Shown: in pieces, positions 44,573 through 54,465 of the stretch | How positions within the stretch are numbered: position 1 is the first letter of the stretch | How the letters are laid out: every line of letters begins with the position of its first letter | Assembly: GCA_900766005.1 (NCBI GenBank) | Contig: CAAFTU010000041.1 | Location: 56,781 to 120,780 of the forward strand | Source of the DNA: an uncultured Bacteroides sp. | GTDB taxonomy: Bacteria; Bacteroidota; Bacteroidia; Bacteroidales; Bacteroidaceae | Direction of reading: 5' to 3' | DNA length: 64,000 bases | The notes under the pieces: generated by a model | Seen by the model: only the letters and a program-made list of their open reading frames with translations | Told to the model about the DNA's origin: nothing | The model's database searches: none | Made by a program: the position numbers and the translations under genes

Positions 44573-46234
44573 TTAATTACACCCCAACAGCGATTTGGCA
44601 TTATCAAGAGCTGCATCAGTTAATGTTGCACCGCTCAGCATGTGAGCAATCTCTTCCACCCTCTCCTCATCGGTAAGCCGACGAATATGGCTATTGGTTT
44701 CTGTATCACTATCTTTTTTATAAACTTTATAATGCACACGCCCTCTAGCGGCAATCTGAGGCAAATGAGTGATGCTGATCACCTGTCGGTTCTGCTCACC
44801 CATCTCCTGCATCATATCGGCCATGCGGTCGGCTATCTCGCCCGAAACCCCCGTATCAATTTCATCAAATACGATAGTAGGCAACTTCACGGCCCCGGCA
44901 ATCATAGCCTTGATAGAAAGCATGACACGAGCTATTTCACCCCCGGAAGCCACCGATGCAATGTGCTGCAGTACCCCATTCTTGTTGGCTGAAAACAAAA
45001 AGCTGACCGTATCTTCACCATGCAGCCCAGGTTCTTTTTTCAGCCCCATTTCTACTTGAAAACGCACATTAGGCATACCCAACGGAACCAAGCGGGAAGC
45101 CAACTCATTTTCAACCTCTCGGGCAGCTGCGGAACGAGCCTTCGTCAACACAGCAGCCTGCAGCTTCACTTCCTGAAACTGCTGTTCTTTGCGGTCCTGC
45201 AATTCTGCAATCCGATCATCGTACGAGGTAATATCATTCAAGCGGTTCCGGTATTCCTCCACCAATGCAAGCAACTCAGCCACCGTCTGCACACGATGCT
45301 TCTGCTGCAAAGAATAAATCAGGTTCAAGCGTTCGTTCACCTCATCCAACCTTACCGGATTGAATTCCACACTGTCGCTCTGCATAGAAACTTCATGCGA
45401 AATATCCTTCAAATCAATATAGGCACTCTCTACCCGATCTGCCAGTTCCTTAGCCGGCTGATAAACACGCTGCAAATTATTCAGCGTGTTCAAGCAGTCC
45501 TTCAAGTAAGAAAGCATGCCCCCCTCATCCGAAACAAAAGTCTGCTCTATGCGATAAAAACCCGCCTTGATTTCTTCTGCATGGCTCAGCATTTCAGATT
45601 CGTTCTCCAGCACCTCTTGCTCCCCCTCCGATAAAGCAGCTTCTTCGAGCTGCTCCAGCTGGAAGCGGATATAGTCTTCATCAGCCCGGCTCTTTTCAGC
45701 CAAAGCAACCAACTCATCCAATTCCTTTTCAGTTGCTTTCCAAGCCGCATAGCAGACACGATACTTATCTAAAGCCTCCTCGTTATGAGCCAAAATATCC
45801 AGCACATTCAACTGAAAACCTTCCTTGTTGAGCAACAAATTCTGATGCTGCGAATGAACGTCAATCAACTGCTCACCCAACTCCTTCATCTGAGCCACCG
45901 ACGCCGGTGTATCATTGATAAATGCCCGGCTCTTTCCTGATGCCTGCACCTCCCGGCGGAGAATACACTCATCATCATACTCCAACTCGTTGGCATCAAA
46001 AAACGGACGCATCCCATAAGGAGCGATATCAAACCGAGCTTCAATAATACATTTAGAAGCCTCCCGGCGAATAGCTTTCACATCAGCCCGCTGACCAAGC
46101 AGCAAACCGATTGCCCCCAATATGATAGATTTACCGGCACCCGTTTCACCCGTTATCACAGAAAAACCGGTTTCAAAATTAATATCCAGTTTCTCTATCA
46201 ACGCATAATTTTGAATATAAAGAGAACGTAACAC
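44573..46234 (-). CDS. recN: DNA repair protein RecN
   Basis: SMC-like ATPase that brings broken DNA ends together. From the GTG at 46234 (LRSLYIQNYALIEKLDI) it has 553 residues, the usual length; the frame stays open for 21 codons before it, but those precede the family start. Walker A GETGAGKSI, long coiled coils (about 160-380), signature ASGGEIARVMLSI and Walker B PTIVFDEIDTGVSG. The GTG lies 4 bp after the coaBC stop, so translation is coupled. Confidence 0.95.
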   Translation of the reverse strand: MLRSLYIQNYALIEKLDINFETGFSVITGETGAGKSIILGAIGLLLGQRADVKAIRREASKCIIEARFDIAPYGMRPFFDANELEYDDECILRREVQASGKSRAFINDTPASVAQMKELGEQLIDVHSQHQNLLLNKEGFQLNVLDILAHNEEALDKYRVCYAAWKATEKELDELVALAEKSRADEDYIRFQLEQLEEAALSEGEQEVLENESEMLSHAEEIKAGFYRIEQTFVSDEGGMLSYLKDCLNTLNNLQRVYQPAKELADRVESAYIDLKDISHEVSMQSDSVEFNPVRLDEVNERLNLIYSLQQKHRVQTVAELLALVEEYRNRLNDITSYDDRIAELQDRKEQQFQEVKLQAAVLTKARSAAAREVENELASRLVPLGMPNVRFQVEMGLKKEPGLHGEDTVSFLFSANKNGVLQHIASVASGGEIARVMLSIKAMIAGAVKLPTIVFDEIDTGVSGEIADRMADMMQEMGEQNRQVISITHLPQIAARGRVHYKVYKKDSDTETNSHIRRLTDEERVEEIAHMLSGATLTDAALDNAKSLLGCN

Positions 46235-46238
46235 CTTA

Positions 46239-47465
46239 TCACTGTTTAGTTGAAAGTTCAGATTTATCAGCAAGAACAGCAACCAGACGGTCAACAATAT
46301 CCTTGGCTACTTCCGTTTTCGGTTTCAAAGGAAAATCCGTACACCCTTCACGATCGAGAATACAGATTTTATTGGTATCATGGCGGAAACCGGCTCCCTT
46401 GTCATTCAAAGAATTGAGCACGATAAAATCAAAATTCTTGCGTTCCAGTTTGCCTTGGGCATTCTGCTGCTCATTGTTCGTTTCGAGAGCAAATCCGACC
46501 AGCACCTGATCTGCTTTTTTCACCGTTCCCAGGCAAGCAGCGATGTCTTTCGTTGCCTGAAGGCGAAGAGACAGTTCCTGTTCCTTTTCCCGCTTGATTT
46601 TCTTATCAGCCACACATTCAGGACGATAATCGGCTACAGCGGCACACAGAATAGCCGCATGAGCCCCCGGAAAATAAGTCTGCGCAGCCTCATACATTTC
46701 CTGAGCCGACTCCACATCCACCCGGTGAATGCGCGAGTGACGAGCAGAAACCTGCACAGGTCCGGCAATCAAAGTTACCTCAGCCCCCCTACGGGCACAT
46801 TCTTCCGCCAAGGCAAATCCCATCTTCCCGGAAGAATAATTACCGATAAAACGCACCGGATCAATTTTCTCATACGTAGGACCCGCAGTAATCACCACCT
46901 TCTTTCCTTTCAAGTCATCACCTTCTGAAAAAAACTCGTCCAGCACACGGATGATTTCCTCCGGTTCCTCCATCCGTCCCTTGCCCACCAAATGACTGGC
47001 CAGTTCACCCGTACCCGGTTCAATGATACGGTTGCCATACGAACGGAGAATATCCAGATTCTGCTGAGTAGAAGGATGAGCATACATATCCAAATCCATA
47101 GCCGGAGCCACAAATACCGGAGCCTTGGCAGAAAGATAAGTAGTAATCAGCATATTGTCGGCAATACCATGTGCCATTTTACCGATAGTAGACGCTGTAG
47201 CCGGAGCAATCAGCATCGCATCGGCCCACAAGCCCAAATCGACATGGCTATTCCAAGTACCATCCCGCTGAGCAAAGAACTCGCTGATGACCGGTTTGCT
47301 AGTCAAAGCCGACAAAGTGATGGGAGTAATAAATTCCTTACCGGCCGGAGTTATCACCACCTGCACCTCAGCCCCCCGTTTGATGAGTCCACGAATAATG
47401 AGACAGGCCTTATAAGCAGCAATACTACCGGTAATTCCCAGGATAATTTTTTTTCCTTTCAGCAT
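46239..47465 (-). CDS. coaBC: Pantothenoylcysteine decarboxylase/synthetase
   Basis: Bifunctional coenzyme A enzyme (Dfp), 408 residues. N-terminal flavin decarboxylase (CoaC): GSIAAYKACLIIRGL, APATASTIGKMAHGIADN, PAMDLDMYAHP. C-terminal CTP-dependent ligase (CoaB): VVITAGPTYEKIDPVRFIGNYSSGKMG and AAVADYRPE, KIKRE. Its ATG shares one base with the stop of the preceding exonuclease (TAATG). Confidence 0.96.
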   Translation of the reverse strand: MLKGKKIILGITGSIAAYKACLIIRGLIKRGAEVQVVITPAGKEFITPITLSALTSKPVISEFFAQRDGTWNSHVDLGLWADAMLIAPATASTIGKMAHGIADNMLITTYLSAKAPVFVAPAMDLDMYAHPSTQQNLDILRSYGNRIIEPGTGELASHLVGKGRMEEPEEIIRVLDEFFSEGDDLKGKKVVITAGPTYEKIDPVRFIGNYSSGKMGFALAEECARRGAEVTLIAGPVQVSARHSRIHRVDVESAQEMYEAAQTYFPGAHAAILCAAVADYRPECVADKKIKREKEQELSLRLQATKDIAACLGTVKKADQVLVGFALETNNEQQNAQGKLERKNFDFIVLNSLNDKGAGFRHDTNKICILDREGCTDFPLKPKTEVAKDIVDRLVAVLADKSELSTKQ

Positions 47466-48244
47466 TATTTTGTAATCAAGTTACTCATTTCACGCAAGCG
47501 GATTTTAGTCAGCACCGCTTTTGTGTTCAACGTAAAATCACTATTAATCATCCAGCCATAATAACCCGGATCCTTTTTCAGCACCTCACCCACCGGCATA
47601 CCTTTGTACTTACCAAAGTTAAACACTTCTACACCTTTGTCATCATACACCATCCGTCCGGCAAAGTCGACATTTTTCGTATAGCTGGAGTAGTCCGACA
47701 AGAAAGCGATGTCATTCTGAAGTTCCGGATAACGGTCGAGCTGAGCCTTCAGCACCTCATAAGTGGCCCGGGTATCCGCTTCAGCTGTATGTGCATCCTC
47801 CAGATTCTTGTCGCAATAGAACTTATATGCAGCCGACAAGGTGCGCTGTTCCATTTTGTGGAAAATCACCTGCACGTCTACAAACTTACGCTTCGTCATA
47901 TCGATATCCACTCCTGCACGCAAGAACTCTTCCGCCAACACAGGGATATCAAAACGGTTGGAGTTAAAACCAGCCAGATCACAGCCCTCAATGTCATTAG
48001 CGATATTTCTGGCCACCTCCTTGAATGTGGGGCAGTCAGCCACATCAGCATCATAGATGCCATGAACGGCAGAAGAACTTTCAGGGATATGCATTTCAGG
48101 ATTGATACGCATGGTCTTCGATTCTTCGTTTCCGTTAGGATATACTTTCAAATAGCAGATTTCAACGATTCGATCTGTATTAATATTCGTTCCTGTTGTC
48201 TCCAAGTCGAAAAAGACAATGGGATTTTTCAAGTTTAATTTCAT
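47465..48244 (-). CDS. 3'-5' exonuclease, DnaQ-like
   Basis: 259 residues of the DEDDh family: exo I IVFFDLETTGTN (Asp/Glu), exo II AGFNSNRFDIPVLAEEF, exo III HTAEADTRATYEVL (His/Asp). About 60 extra residues at the C-terminus (FAGRMVYDDKGVEVFNFGKYKGMPVGEVL) resemble the small domain seen in Bacteroidetes exonucleases of this kind. Position right after dnaN points to a proofreading or replication-repair job with the clamp. I do not assign dnaQ itself. Confidence 0.88.
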   Translation of the reverse strand: MKLNLKNPIVFFDLETTGTNINTDRIVEICYLKVYPNGNEESKTMRINPEMHIPESSSAVHGIYDADVADCPTFKEVARNIANDIEGCDLAGFNSNRFDIPVLAEEFLRAGVDIDMTKRKFVDVQVIFHKMEQRTLSAAYKFYCDKNLEDAHTAEADTRATYEVLKAQLDRYPELQNDIAFLSDYSSYTKNVDFAGRMVYDDKGVEVFNFGKYKGMPVGEVLKKDPGYYGWMINSDFTLNTKAVLTKIRLREMSNLITK

Positions 48245-48273
48245 CTTTATTCAAAAAATTGAGGATAGAAAAA

Positions 48274-49398
48274 CTAATCGTTCAACATCATCGGCATCAA
48301 CAGCATCAATAAATCTTCATTTTCTTCCTGTTCTGCGGGGAGAACAACACCGGCACGCGACGGGTCGGCCAGTTCCACCACCACCTCATCTGCAGCAATA
48401 TTGTTCAAAATATCGATAAGGAAAGTCGATTTAAAGCCGATACTCATCGGAGTACCTTCATACTGACACATCAAAGATTCCTCAGCAGAAGTGGAGAAAT
48501 CTACATCCTGTGCAGAAATCACCAGCAGATTGCCCTGCATATGAAGTTTAATCAGTGAGCTGGACTGAGACGAAAAGATAGCCACACGACGCAATGCACC
48601 CAGCAACTGCTGACGGTCGACAATCAGTTTATGAGGATTGTTCTGAGGAATGACAGAATTGTAATTCGGATAACGTCCTTCAATCAGACGGCAAACCATG
48701 TGATATTCTTCAAGCATAAATACCGCATTACGGTCATCAAACTCAATAACGACACAGTTCTGTTCCTTCGTCAACAAGTTCTTAAGCAACACAGCCGGCT
48801 TCTTGGGCAGAATAAAGGCTGCACGTTCACTTCCTTTTGCAGCGAGCGTTTTGCAACGAACCAATTTATGACCGTCAGAAGCCACCATCGTAATATCCTC
48901 GGTTGTTATATCAAAATAAATACCGTTCATCACAGGACGGAGTTCATCATCGGCTGTAGCAAACACCGAGCGGTTGATGCCTGCCAGCAGCACATCCGCT
49001 TCCATTTCCACACGCACTGCATTATCGCCCAATGTAGCCGACTGAGGATATTCGTCCGCATTCTGTCCCATCAAACTGTATTTTCCGTTTTGGTACTGCA
49101 CGGTAATTTCATAATTATCCAGATTAACATCAAATGTCAACGGCTGTTCCGGAATTTCCTTCAGTGCATCAAGCAATGTCTTGGCAACAACTGCAAATTG
49201 ACCATCCGCATCACTTTCATTCACCTCTACGGTTGTTGTCATCGTTGTCTCACTATCAGAAACAGTAACCGACAACGTTCCGTCACGCAACTCAAAAAGA
49301 AAACAATCTAAAATAGGCAGTGTATTTTTTGAATTAATCACACGGCTGATAGCCTGCAAATGACTGGAAAGAGCAGTACTCGAAACGATAAATTTCAT
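48274..49398 (-). CDS. dnaN: DNA polymerase III beta clamp
   Basis: Sliding clamp, 374 residues with three similar domains (starts MKFIVSSTALSSHLQAISRVINSKNTLPILDCF). RPVMNGIYFD, ASDGHKLVRC, EGRYPNYNSVIPQ and a C-terminal LMPMMLND are typical. It is the first gene of a run with the exonuclease, coaBC, recN, rlmB and the TPR protein. dnaA is not in this window. Confidence 0.97.
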   Translation of the reverse strand: MKFIVSSTALSSHLQAISRVINSKNTLPILDCFLFELRDGTLSVTVSDSETTMTTTVEVNESDADGQFAVVAKTLLDALKEIPEQPLTFDVNLDNYEITVQYQNGKYSLMGQNADEYPQSATLGDNAVRVEMEADVLLAGINRSVFATADDELRPVMNGIYFDITTEDITMVASDGHKLVRCKTLAAKGSERAAFILPKKPAVLLKNLLTKEQNCVVIEFDDRNAVFMLEEYHMVCRLIEGRYPNYNSVIPQNNPHKLIVDRQQLLGALRRVAIFSSQSSSLIKLHMQGNLLVISAQDVDFSTSAEESLMCQYEGTPMSIGFKSTFLIDILNNIAADEVVVELADPSRAGVVLPAEQEENEDLLMLLMPMMLND

Positions 49399-49436
49399 AT
49401 ATTTTTGAGTATTTAAGTTTTAAACATTATAACGCA

Positions 49437-49444
49437 CAAAAATA
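49437..49444 (-). promoter_or_regulatory. -7 box of dnaN
   Basis: TATTTTTG on the minus strand, 39 bp upstream of the dnaN ATG. ATTG about 22 bp upstream is a weak -33. Confidence 0.45.
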
Positions 49445-49551
49445 CGAAAAAAGATTGGGGCTGCCCAATAAAAATAAAAGAAAAAACAAGGTTTGTATGA
49501 GCGATATTCACAAAAAATCGTAACTTCGCCGCAGAATTTAAATTAATCACA

Positions 49552-49926
49552 ATGGAATTTACAGGAAAAATCATCGCTATTCTTCCTCCTAGAGGTGGAG
49601 TATCAAAAACCAGCGGAAATGAATGGAAAGCGCAAGAATATGTCATTGAAAACCATGACCAATATCCGCGCAAAATGTGTTTCGACATCTTTGGTGCCGA
49701 CAAAATCGAACAATTCAACATCCAGATGGGCGAAGAGTTGACTGTGTCATTCGACATCGATGCCCGCCAATGGCAAGACCGTTGGTTCAACAGTATCCGG
49801 GCATGGAAAGTGGAACGCGTCAACGCAGGTGCTGCAATGGCTCCAGGTGCTCCGGTTCCTCCTCCTGCACCGACAGCTACACCAGATTTCAGTCCCAGCG
49901 ACACGAAAGATGACCTGCCATTCTAA
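49552..49926 (+). CDS. DUF3127 SSB-like protein
   Basis: 124 residues. Residues 1-90 form a small all-beta domain of family DUF3127 (GKIIAILPPRGGVSKTSGNEWKAQEYVIENHDQYPRKMCFDIF ... FDIDARQWQDRWFNSIRAWKVE), which looks like an OB fold by its strand pattern. A Pro/Ala-rich linker follows and the chain ends TKDDLPF. The latter matches the acidic-hydrophobic tip (DDDIPF) by which SSB proteins recruit repair and replication partners. The gene is divergent from dnaN. Single-strand DNA binding is inferred. Confidence 0.78.
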   Translation: MEFTGKIIAILPPRGGVSKTSGNEWKAQEYVIENHDQYPRKMCFDIFGADKIEQFNIQMGEELTVSFDIDARQWQDRWFNSIRAWKVERVNAGAAMAPGAPVPPPAPTATPDFSPSDTKDDLPF

Positions 49927-49991
49927 CACATAGAAACAAGGATTCAATTGGCATCACACAGCTGATGCAACAGAAGCATTAAAGAAAATAT

Positions 49992-50035
49992 CAGACAGCT
50001 CCGCTACATTCTGTTGTAGCGGAGCTGTCTGTTTC
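49992..50035. terminator. Terminator, DUF3127/50088-51662 gene
   Basis: Seventeen perfect pairs (49992-50008 with 50015-50031) and a 6-nt loop, with a short T-run (TTTCT) on the plus side. Lies between convergent genes. Confidence 0.8.
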
Positions 50036-50087
50036 TACACACAACACATTGCTTTCCTTCCCGAATAGGTTAGCTTTGCCACTTCCA

Positions 50088-51662
50088 TTAGTCAGCCTGA
50101 TACCGCAGCACGATATGGGGGCAAACGGTTCCCTCCACGCAAGTAAACTGTGCAAAAAGAATAAAACGCCGGAAAAAATCAGCGTTGTTCTGAAAGAAAT
50201 CAGGCAAATAGCGCACTCCGCTTTCAGAGCCATCCAAAAGATGTCCCAAATCGGCCATCACCATAAAGCGATAAGTTTCAGACAGAGCTGCCAGACCAGT
50301 TTGGTGAGCTATGGTTCCGTCGAACACCTCTCCTTTTTCCACTTGCCTGATATAGTCAAAGAGACTTTCCTCCTTCGAAGACAAAAGCAAATACTGTTTG
50401 TAGAATACCGCATATAAACAGGAAGACGGAATATCCAGTCCCGTCAGTTGGGGGAAGAGCGTCGTCTGAGGCAAACGATACACCGGATAAGTGCGCCGGC
50501 TCGTGTGACAAAAAGACACCCGAGATTGACGTCCCCTATGACCTGCAGCACTAGAATTTACAAGAGGCCAGATTGTTTTTTCCGCTTCCCTCATCTGTCG
50601 AACGGACAGAGCCAGCACAGCCTCGGGATGACAAGCAGCAGTATCCGACGAATGAAACAATCCAAGCAGCAAATCTCCCTTTGTATGTTCCACCAGATAG
50701 CGAGACAGCTCCCGGTCAGACTGCCACACTTCTGCACCACAATCGACCGAAGCATAGTGACCCATTCCGCCGCACAGCAAGAAGGCATTCCAGTCGTCCA
50801 GCCGCTGCTGACTGAAATAGAAAGTTGTAGCCGGCAGGAGATGGCTCGGCAATTCATCAACGGACTCTTGCCGAAGAAGCTGATTGACAAAACTGCAAGA
50901 ATCTGTATCATGACAGAAGCCGGTAAAATAGATAAAATCATCCTTCATATCCATATCAAATTCCGACCATCCCATCAAACCGTTAGCACGAGCATAGATA
51001 GTAGCCAATGAACGATGCCTGGGAGATGTGTAGACCTCCATGAATGATTTTTCATCAGCCAGCGACTGTTCTTTTTTATAAGCATCAATCACCTCCTCAA
51101 TCAATTTCTTTTGAAAACTGAGCACCATATAATCGGCCGTGAGATACGAAGCCAAGAAATGTCCATCCTCCATGGGGTAAATCATTATCTTCTCCCCTTG
51201 GTAGACAAATTCTTTCGGCACATAAGACGAAGAGAGGTATTTCTCTCTAAACCTGTCTATCAATTGCCGGTCACCAGAACCCAGCGGAAAATAAAACACT
51301 TGGTTCAAGGCATGATCGGGCTCATGAAAACTGATCAGCAACCGCTTCATCTGTCTGCTTAAACCGTGCGGACTATCTTCCGAAAAACGAGAAAACGCCT
51401 GCTTGAGACAAGAAAAAAGTTTGGATACACGCAGATAATGCTGATCCTTGCTACAACTCAAATCCTCAATCTCTGCCACAAACTGGACCATATCATCGGT
51501 TGCAAACACAGCAGAAGCTGTAGAAGGAACGAGTTCGAACAGATTGATTTCCTTTTGCTCTTTGGCTGCCGACAGCCGGAAAAAAAAATAAAGAGCCAAA
51601 CCTGCACACATAAGTATCACAGAAGAGGAAACCGCTATTTTCATTACCGTACGAAGTTTCAT
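50088..51662 (-). CDS. Membrane-anchored protein, possibly DUF3352
   Basis: 524 residues with one N-terminal transmembrane segment (about 9-29: IAVSSSVILMCAGLALYFFF) and a large domain expected outside the cytosol. Contains repeated halves of the kind seen in DUF3352 proteins (LVPSTASAVFATDD; LPATTFYF; ADYMVLSFQKKLIEEVIDAY and LLLSSKEESLFDYIRQVE). Eleven or so cysteines are scattered through it. I do not recognise a function, and the DUF3352 call is tentative. It is transcribed from its own promoter, downstream of the PhnP-like gene. Confidence 0.7.
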   Translation of the reverse strand: MKLRTVMKIAVSSSVILMCAGLALYFFFRLSAAKEQKEINLFELVPSTASAVFATDDMVQFVAEIEDLSCSKDQHYLRVSKLFSCLKQAFSRFSEDSPHGLSRQMKRLLISFHEPDHALNQVFYFPLGSGDRQLIDRFREKYLSSSYVPKEFVYQGEKIMIYPMEDGHFLASYLTADYMVLSFQKKLIEEVIDAYKKEQSLADEKSFMEVYTSPRHRSLATIYARANGLMGWSEFDMDMKDDFIYFTGFCHDTDSCSFVNQLLRQESVDELPSHLLPATTFYFSQQRLDDWNAFLLCGGMGHYASVDCGAEVWQSDRELSRYLVEHTKGDLLLGLFHSSDTAACHPEAVLALSVRQMREAEKTIWPLVNSSAAGHRGRQSRVSFCHTSRRTYPVYRLPQTTLFPQLTGLDIPSSCLYAVFYKQYLLLSSKEESLFDYIRQVEKGEVFDGTIAHQTGLAALSETYRFMVMADLGHLLDGSESGVRYLPDFFQNNADFFRRFILFAQFTCVEGTVCPHIVLRYQAD

Positions 51663-51689
51663 AATAATTACTGTTTTACAGGTTTAATG

Positions 51690-51720
51690 CAAAAATAACA
51701 AAATCTACAAATAAAACAAA
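51690..51720 (-). promoter_or_regulatory. Promoter of the gene at 50088-51662
   Basis: Minus strand TTTG (51720-51717), a 19-bp spacer and TATTTTTG (51697-51690). Confidence 0.65.
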
Positions 51721-51817
51721 ACTTTTGCTAAAAAAGTAAATCTTAAAAGCAGATACAATCCGTCTTTAAGCCAAAGTAAACCTGGTTCCTCCCACATGGT
51801 TTTCAGCCATGTTTCAA

Positions 51818-52579
51818 CTAAAGACAGATTTCCATCCCATCATATGCCAACTGAACATGAGCGGGAAGCAAACGGTTCACTTCATCATGCAGACCCATAT
51901 CATGACTCATGTGGATAAAATAAGTCTCCTTGGCCCCTACAAGACGGGCAACCTCCAATGCCTCCTGCAGTGTTTGGTGTGTATGATGAGGGGCCTGCCT
52001 CAAGGCATTCACCACCAGCACATCCAACCCAGCCAGTTGCTGCAAGGAATCATCGGGCAACGTCAGCATATCCGTAATATACGCCATTTTTCCTATACGA
52101 TAACCCACTATAGGCAATTTGCCATGCATCACGCGCAGAGGAAACACCTCCGTCTGATGGATACGGAAAGAACAATTCACCTCCACCACCTGCAAGGAAA
52201 TATCAGGCACCCCAGGATAGCGATGTTCTGCAAAGCAATAAGGCATACGCAAACGCAATGCCTGAGCAACTCCCGCTTCTGCAAAAACAGGAACAGAACC
52301 AAAACGACAGAAAGGGCGCAAATCATCCAATCCTCCTACATGATCGTAATGTTCATGTGTAATCAGAACCCCGTCAATTGCCTTGAAAGGCAAATGCATC
52401 ATCTGCTCTCTGAAATCGGGACCGCAATCTATCAAGATGCGGGCATCCTCTGTCTCAATCAAAGCAGACGCTCTCAAGCGTTTGTCCTTCGGATTAGCGG
52501 AAGAACAAACCTCACATGTACAGCCTATCTGAGGCACACCCGTAGATGTGCCGCTTCCTATTATCGTAATCTTCATCAC
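51818..52579 (-). CDS. Metallo-beta-lactamase-fold hydrolase, PhnP-like
   Basis: 253 residues. Zinc motif THEHYDHVGGLDDLRPF (HxHxDH), then VMHGKLPIVGYRIGKMAYITD and IHMSHDMGLHD. An N-terminal GSGTSTGVPQIGCTCEVCSS matches the PhnP group of phosphodiesterases, including a Cys cluster. Likely a cyclic or linear phosphodiesterase; the substrate is unknown. It lies 30 bp downstream of murB on the same strand. Confidence 0.88.
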   Translation of the reverse strand: MMKITIIGSGTSTGVPQIGCTCEVCSSANPKDKRLRASALIETEDARILIDCGPDFREQMMHLPFKAIDGVLITHEHYDHVGGLDDLRPFCRFGSVPVFAEAGVAQALRLRMPYCFAEHRYPGVPDISLQVVEVNCSFRIHQTEVFPLRVMHGKLPIVGYRIGKMAYITDMLTLPDDSLQQLAGLDVLVVNALRQAPHHTHQTLQEALEVARLVGAKETYFIHMSHDMGLHDEVNRLLPAHVQLAYDGMEICL

Positions 52580-52609
52580 CGACGTTTTATGTGCTTAAAC
52601 AAATAACCT

Positions 52610-53602
52610 TTATACAAAGTTGACTTCCGGATGGATGTCGATCCCAAATTTTTCACGGACAGAAGTGCGGACCGCATCCGACAAGGCAATAATATCACTA
52701 CCCTTGGCTCCTCCTGTATTCACCAAAACCAAAGCCTGCTTCTCATGCACAGCTGCCGGACCCAGCGACTTCCCCTTCCATCCGCACTGTTCAATCAGCC
52801 AACCGGCAGGAATCTTTACCCTCCCGTCGGTTTGCCGGTAATAGGGCATCAGCGGAAAATCCTGCTGAAGAGATAAGAATGTTTCTTCAGACACTATCGG
52901 ATTCATAAAAAAACTGCCGGCATTCCCCATCACCTTCGGATCGGGCAGCTTGCTCTCCCGGATAGCAACGATCACATCCCGGACAACAGACAATGTAATC
53001 TCCGGATAACGGGTCAATTCCTGCTGTATTGTGCCGTAATCCAATTTATAATGCTCCACCTTACTCAAACGAAAACAAACATGAGTTACGAAGATCGACT
53101 TAGACTCCGGACGCTTAAACAGACTGTTCCGATAAGCATATTCACATTCATCTACCTGATAAATCCGCACATGCCCCTCCGTATCCATCGTTTCCACAGC
53201 CGTAATCAAATCCTTCGCTTCCACGCCATAAGCTCCGATATTCTGCACAGCACTCGCTCCTACTTCACCCGGAATCAAAGAAAGGTTTTCAGCTCCGTAC
53301 CATCCCTGCTTCACGCAATAAGCCACGAAATCATCCCACACTTCACCGGCACCTACCCTCACAACTACCTCACGTTCATTTTCCTCCTGCACTTGAATCC
53401 CCTTAATACACGAGTGAAGAATCACCCCGTCGTAATCTTTGGTAAACAGCAGGTTACTGCCACCACCTATATGAAGAAACGGACGAGTAACCGCCCCCTG
53501 CTTCAACAGCAGCCTCAGTTCGTCTACAGATGAATATTCCAAAAACTGAGCGGCACTGACATCAATGCCGAAAGTATTATAAGCCAAAAGTGAATGCATC
53601 AT
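52610..53602 (-). CDS. murB: UDP-N-acetylenolpyruvoylglucosamine reductase
   Basis: FAD/NADPH enzyme of peptidoglycan precursor synthesis, 330 residues, type I (contains the YAYRNS loop at 156-160). Flavin-binding HIGGGSNLLF and IPGEVGASAVQNIGAYG; catalytic Ser230 in GNAGSFF and Glu in the C-terminal IHPEVNFV. Two starts (53602 and 53599) are adjacent. It lies 14 bp downstream of the DUF4348 gene. Confidence 0.96.
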   Translation of the reverse strand: MMHSLLAYNTFGIDVSAAQFLEYSSVDELRLLLKQGAVTRPFLHIGGGSNLLFTKDYDGVILHSCIKGIQVQEENEREVVVRVGAGEVWDDFVAYCVKQGWYGAENLSLIPGEVGASAVQNIGAYGVEAKDLITAVETMDTEGHVRIYQVDECEYAYRNSLFKRPESKSIFVTHVCFRLSKVEHYKLDYGTIQQELTRYPEITLSVVRDVIVAIRESKLPDPKVMGNAGSFFMNPIVSEETFLSLQQDFPLMPYYRQTDGRVKIPAGWLIEQCGWKGKSLGPAAVHEKQALVLVNTGGAKGSDIIALSDAVRTSVREKFGIDIHPEVNFV

Positions 53603-53616
53603 GATTGTTGTTTAAA

Positions 53617-54465
53617 CTAAATACTGGTATCCTCAAATTTGTATAATTTCCATTCTCCCGCCCTCCGACGAAAATAAAGAATGTTGGAAAAACCATTTCC
53701 TACCCCTTTCAATGCCAAAATCTTGGTGGAAGAATTCGCATCAATCCGTTGTCCATACCGGATGTTCGACAGACGAACGGTAGGCAGTTCGGGCTTAAAG
53801 GCAAACCACTGGTTCAAATCCAAGCTTGTTTCCAAAATAGAAAAATCATCATCCGGGTCACTGGTTACAAAAATCAAAGGATGGGCAATGCGGCTGCTCT
53901 GAAAAAGACTGTCGGTGGCAAAACGAGCGAAGAACTCCATAAAGTCCTCGTTACCATCCTTTTGCAAAGGGCGATAATTGATCGCTTCCAATATCCAGGC
54001 ACCCTTGATACGCTCGAAGTAATAACGCTTCAGCATCTGAGTCTTGACATAGATCCACTCCACCTGTACCGAAGTCAGCGAAGTATCACCCACCAGATCC
54101 ATATCCTTTTCCTTATCAAACAAGATAGTATAAATCCGGTCATTGGTAAACAGCGAATCATGTTTCCAATGTTTTTCTTCAATGTTCAGTTTTCGTTCCT
54201 CTTTGTAATAAGGCAAAGGAAATTTGATGCGCCGACGCTGCAAAGCATTATCCGAAGCAAAATTATAGATAAAATCATCAAAAGACTCATCAGCCTGTGT
54301 CGGTTCAGGCTCCTCCGACAAGTCTTCCGCCAAGATGGAATCAACAGCAACCGATGCTGAGTCCACCCCGTTGTTGGTAGCTGCAAAGGGGTCACCCTTT
54401 GTTTTACTGTTGCTACATGACAACAGCAATCCCAATGCAATGACCCCTGCAATAAGTTTTCTCAT
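53617..54465 (-). CDS. DUF4348 lipoprotein
   Basis: 282 residues: lipoprotein signal (MRKLIAGVIALGLLLSC, Cys17), an acidic low-complexity stretch (about 35-60), then the DUF4348 domain (ADESFDDFIYNFASDNALQRRRIKFPLPYY ... FYRRR-like ILYFRRRAGEWKLYKFEDTSI). Two similar halves each begin FxxFxxxFAxDxxFQ, so the domain is a duplication. Function unknown. Its ATG shares one base with the tdh stop, so they are translated together. Confidence 0.82.
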   Translation of the reverse strand: MRKLIAGVIALGLLLSCSNSKTKGDPFAATNNGVDSASVAVDSILAEDLSEEPEPTQADESFDDFIYNFASDNALQRRRIKFPLPYYKEERKLNIEEKHWKHDSLFTNDRIYTILFDKEKDMDLVGDTSLTSVQVEWIYVKTQMLKRYYFERIKGAWILEAINYRPLQKDGNEDFMEFFARFATDSLFQSSRIAHPLIFVTSDPDDDFSILETSLDLNQWFAFKPELPTVRLSNIRYGQRIDANSSTKILALKGVGNGFSNILYFRRRAGEWKLYKFEDTSI

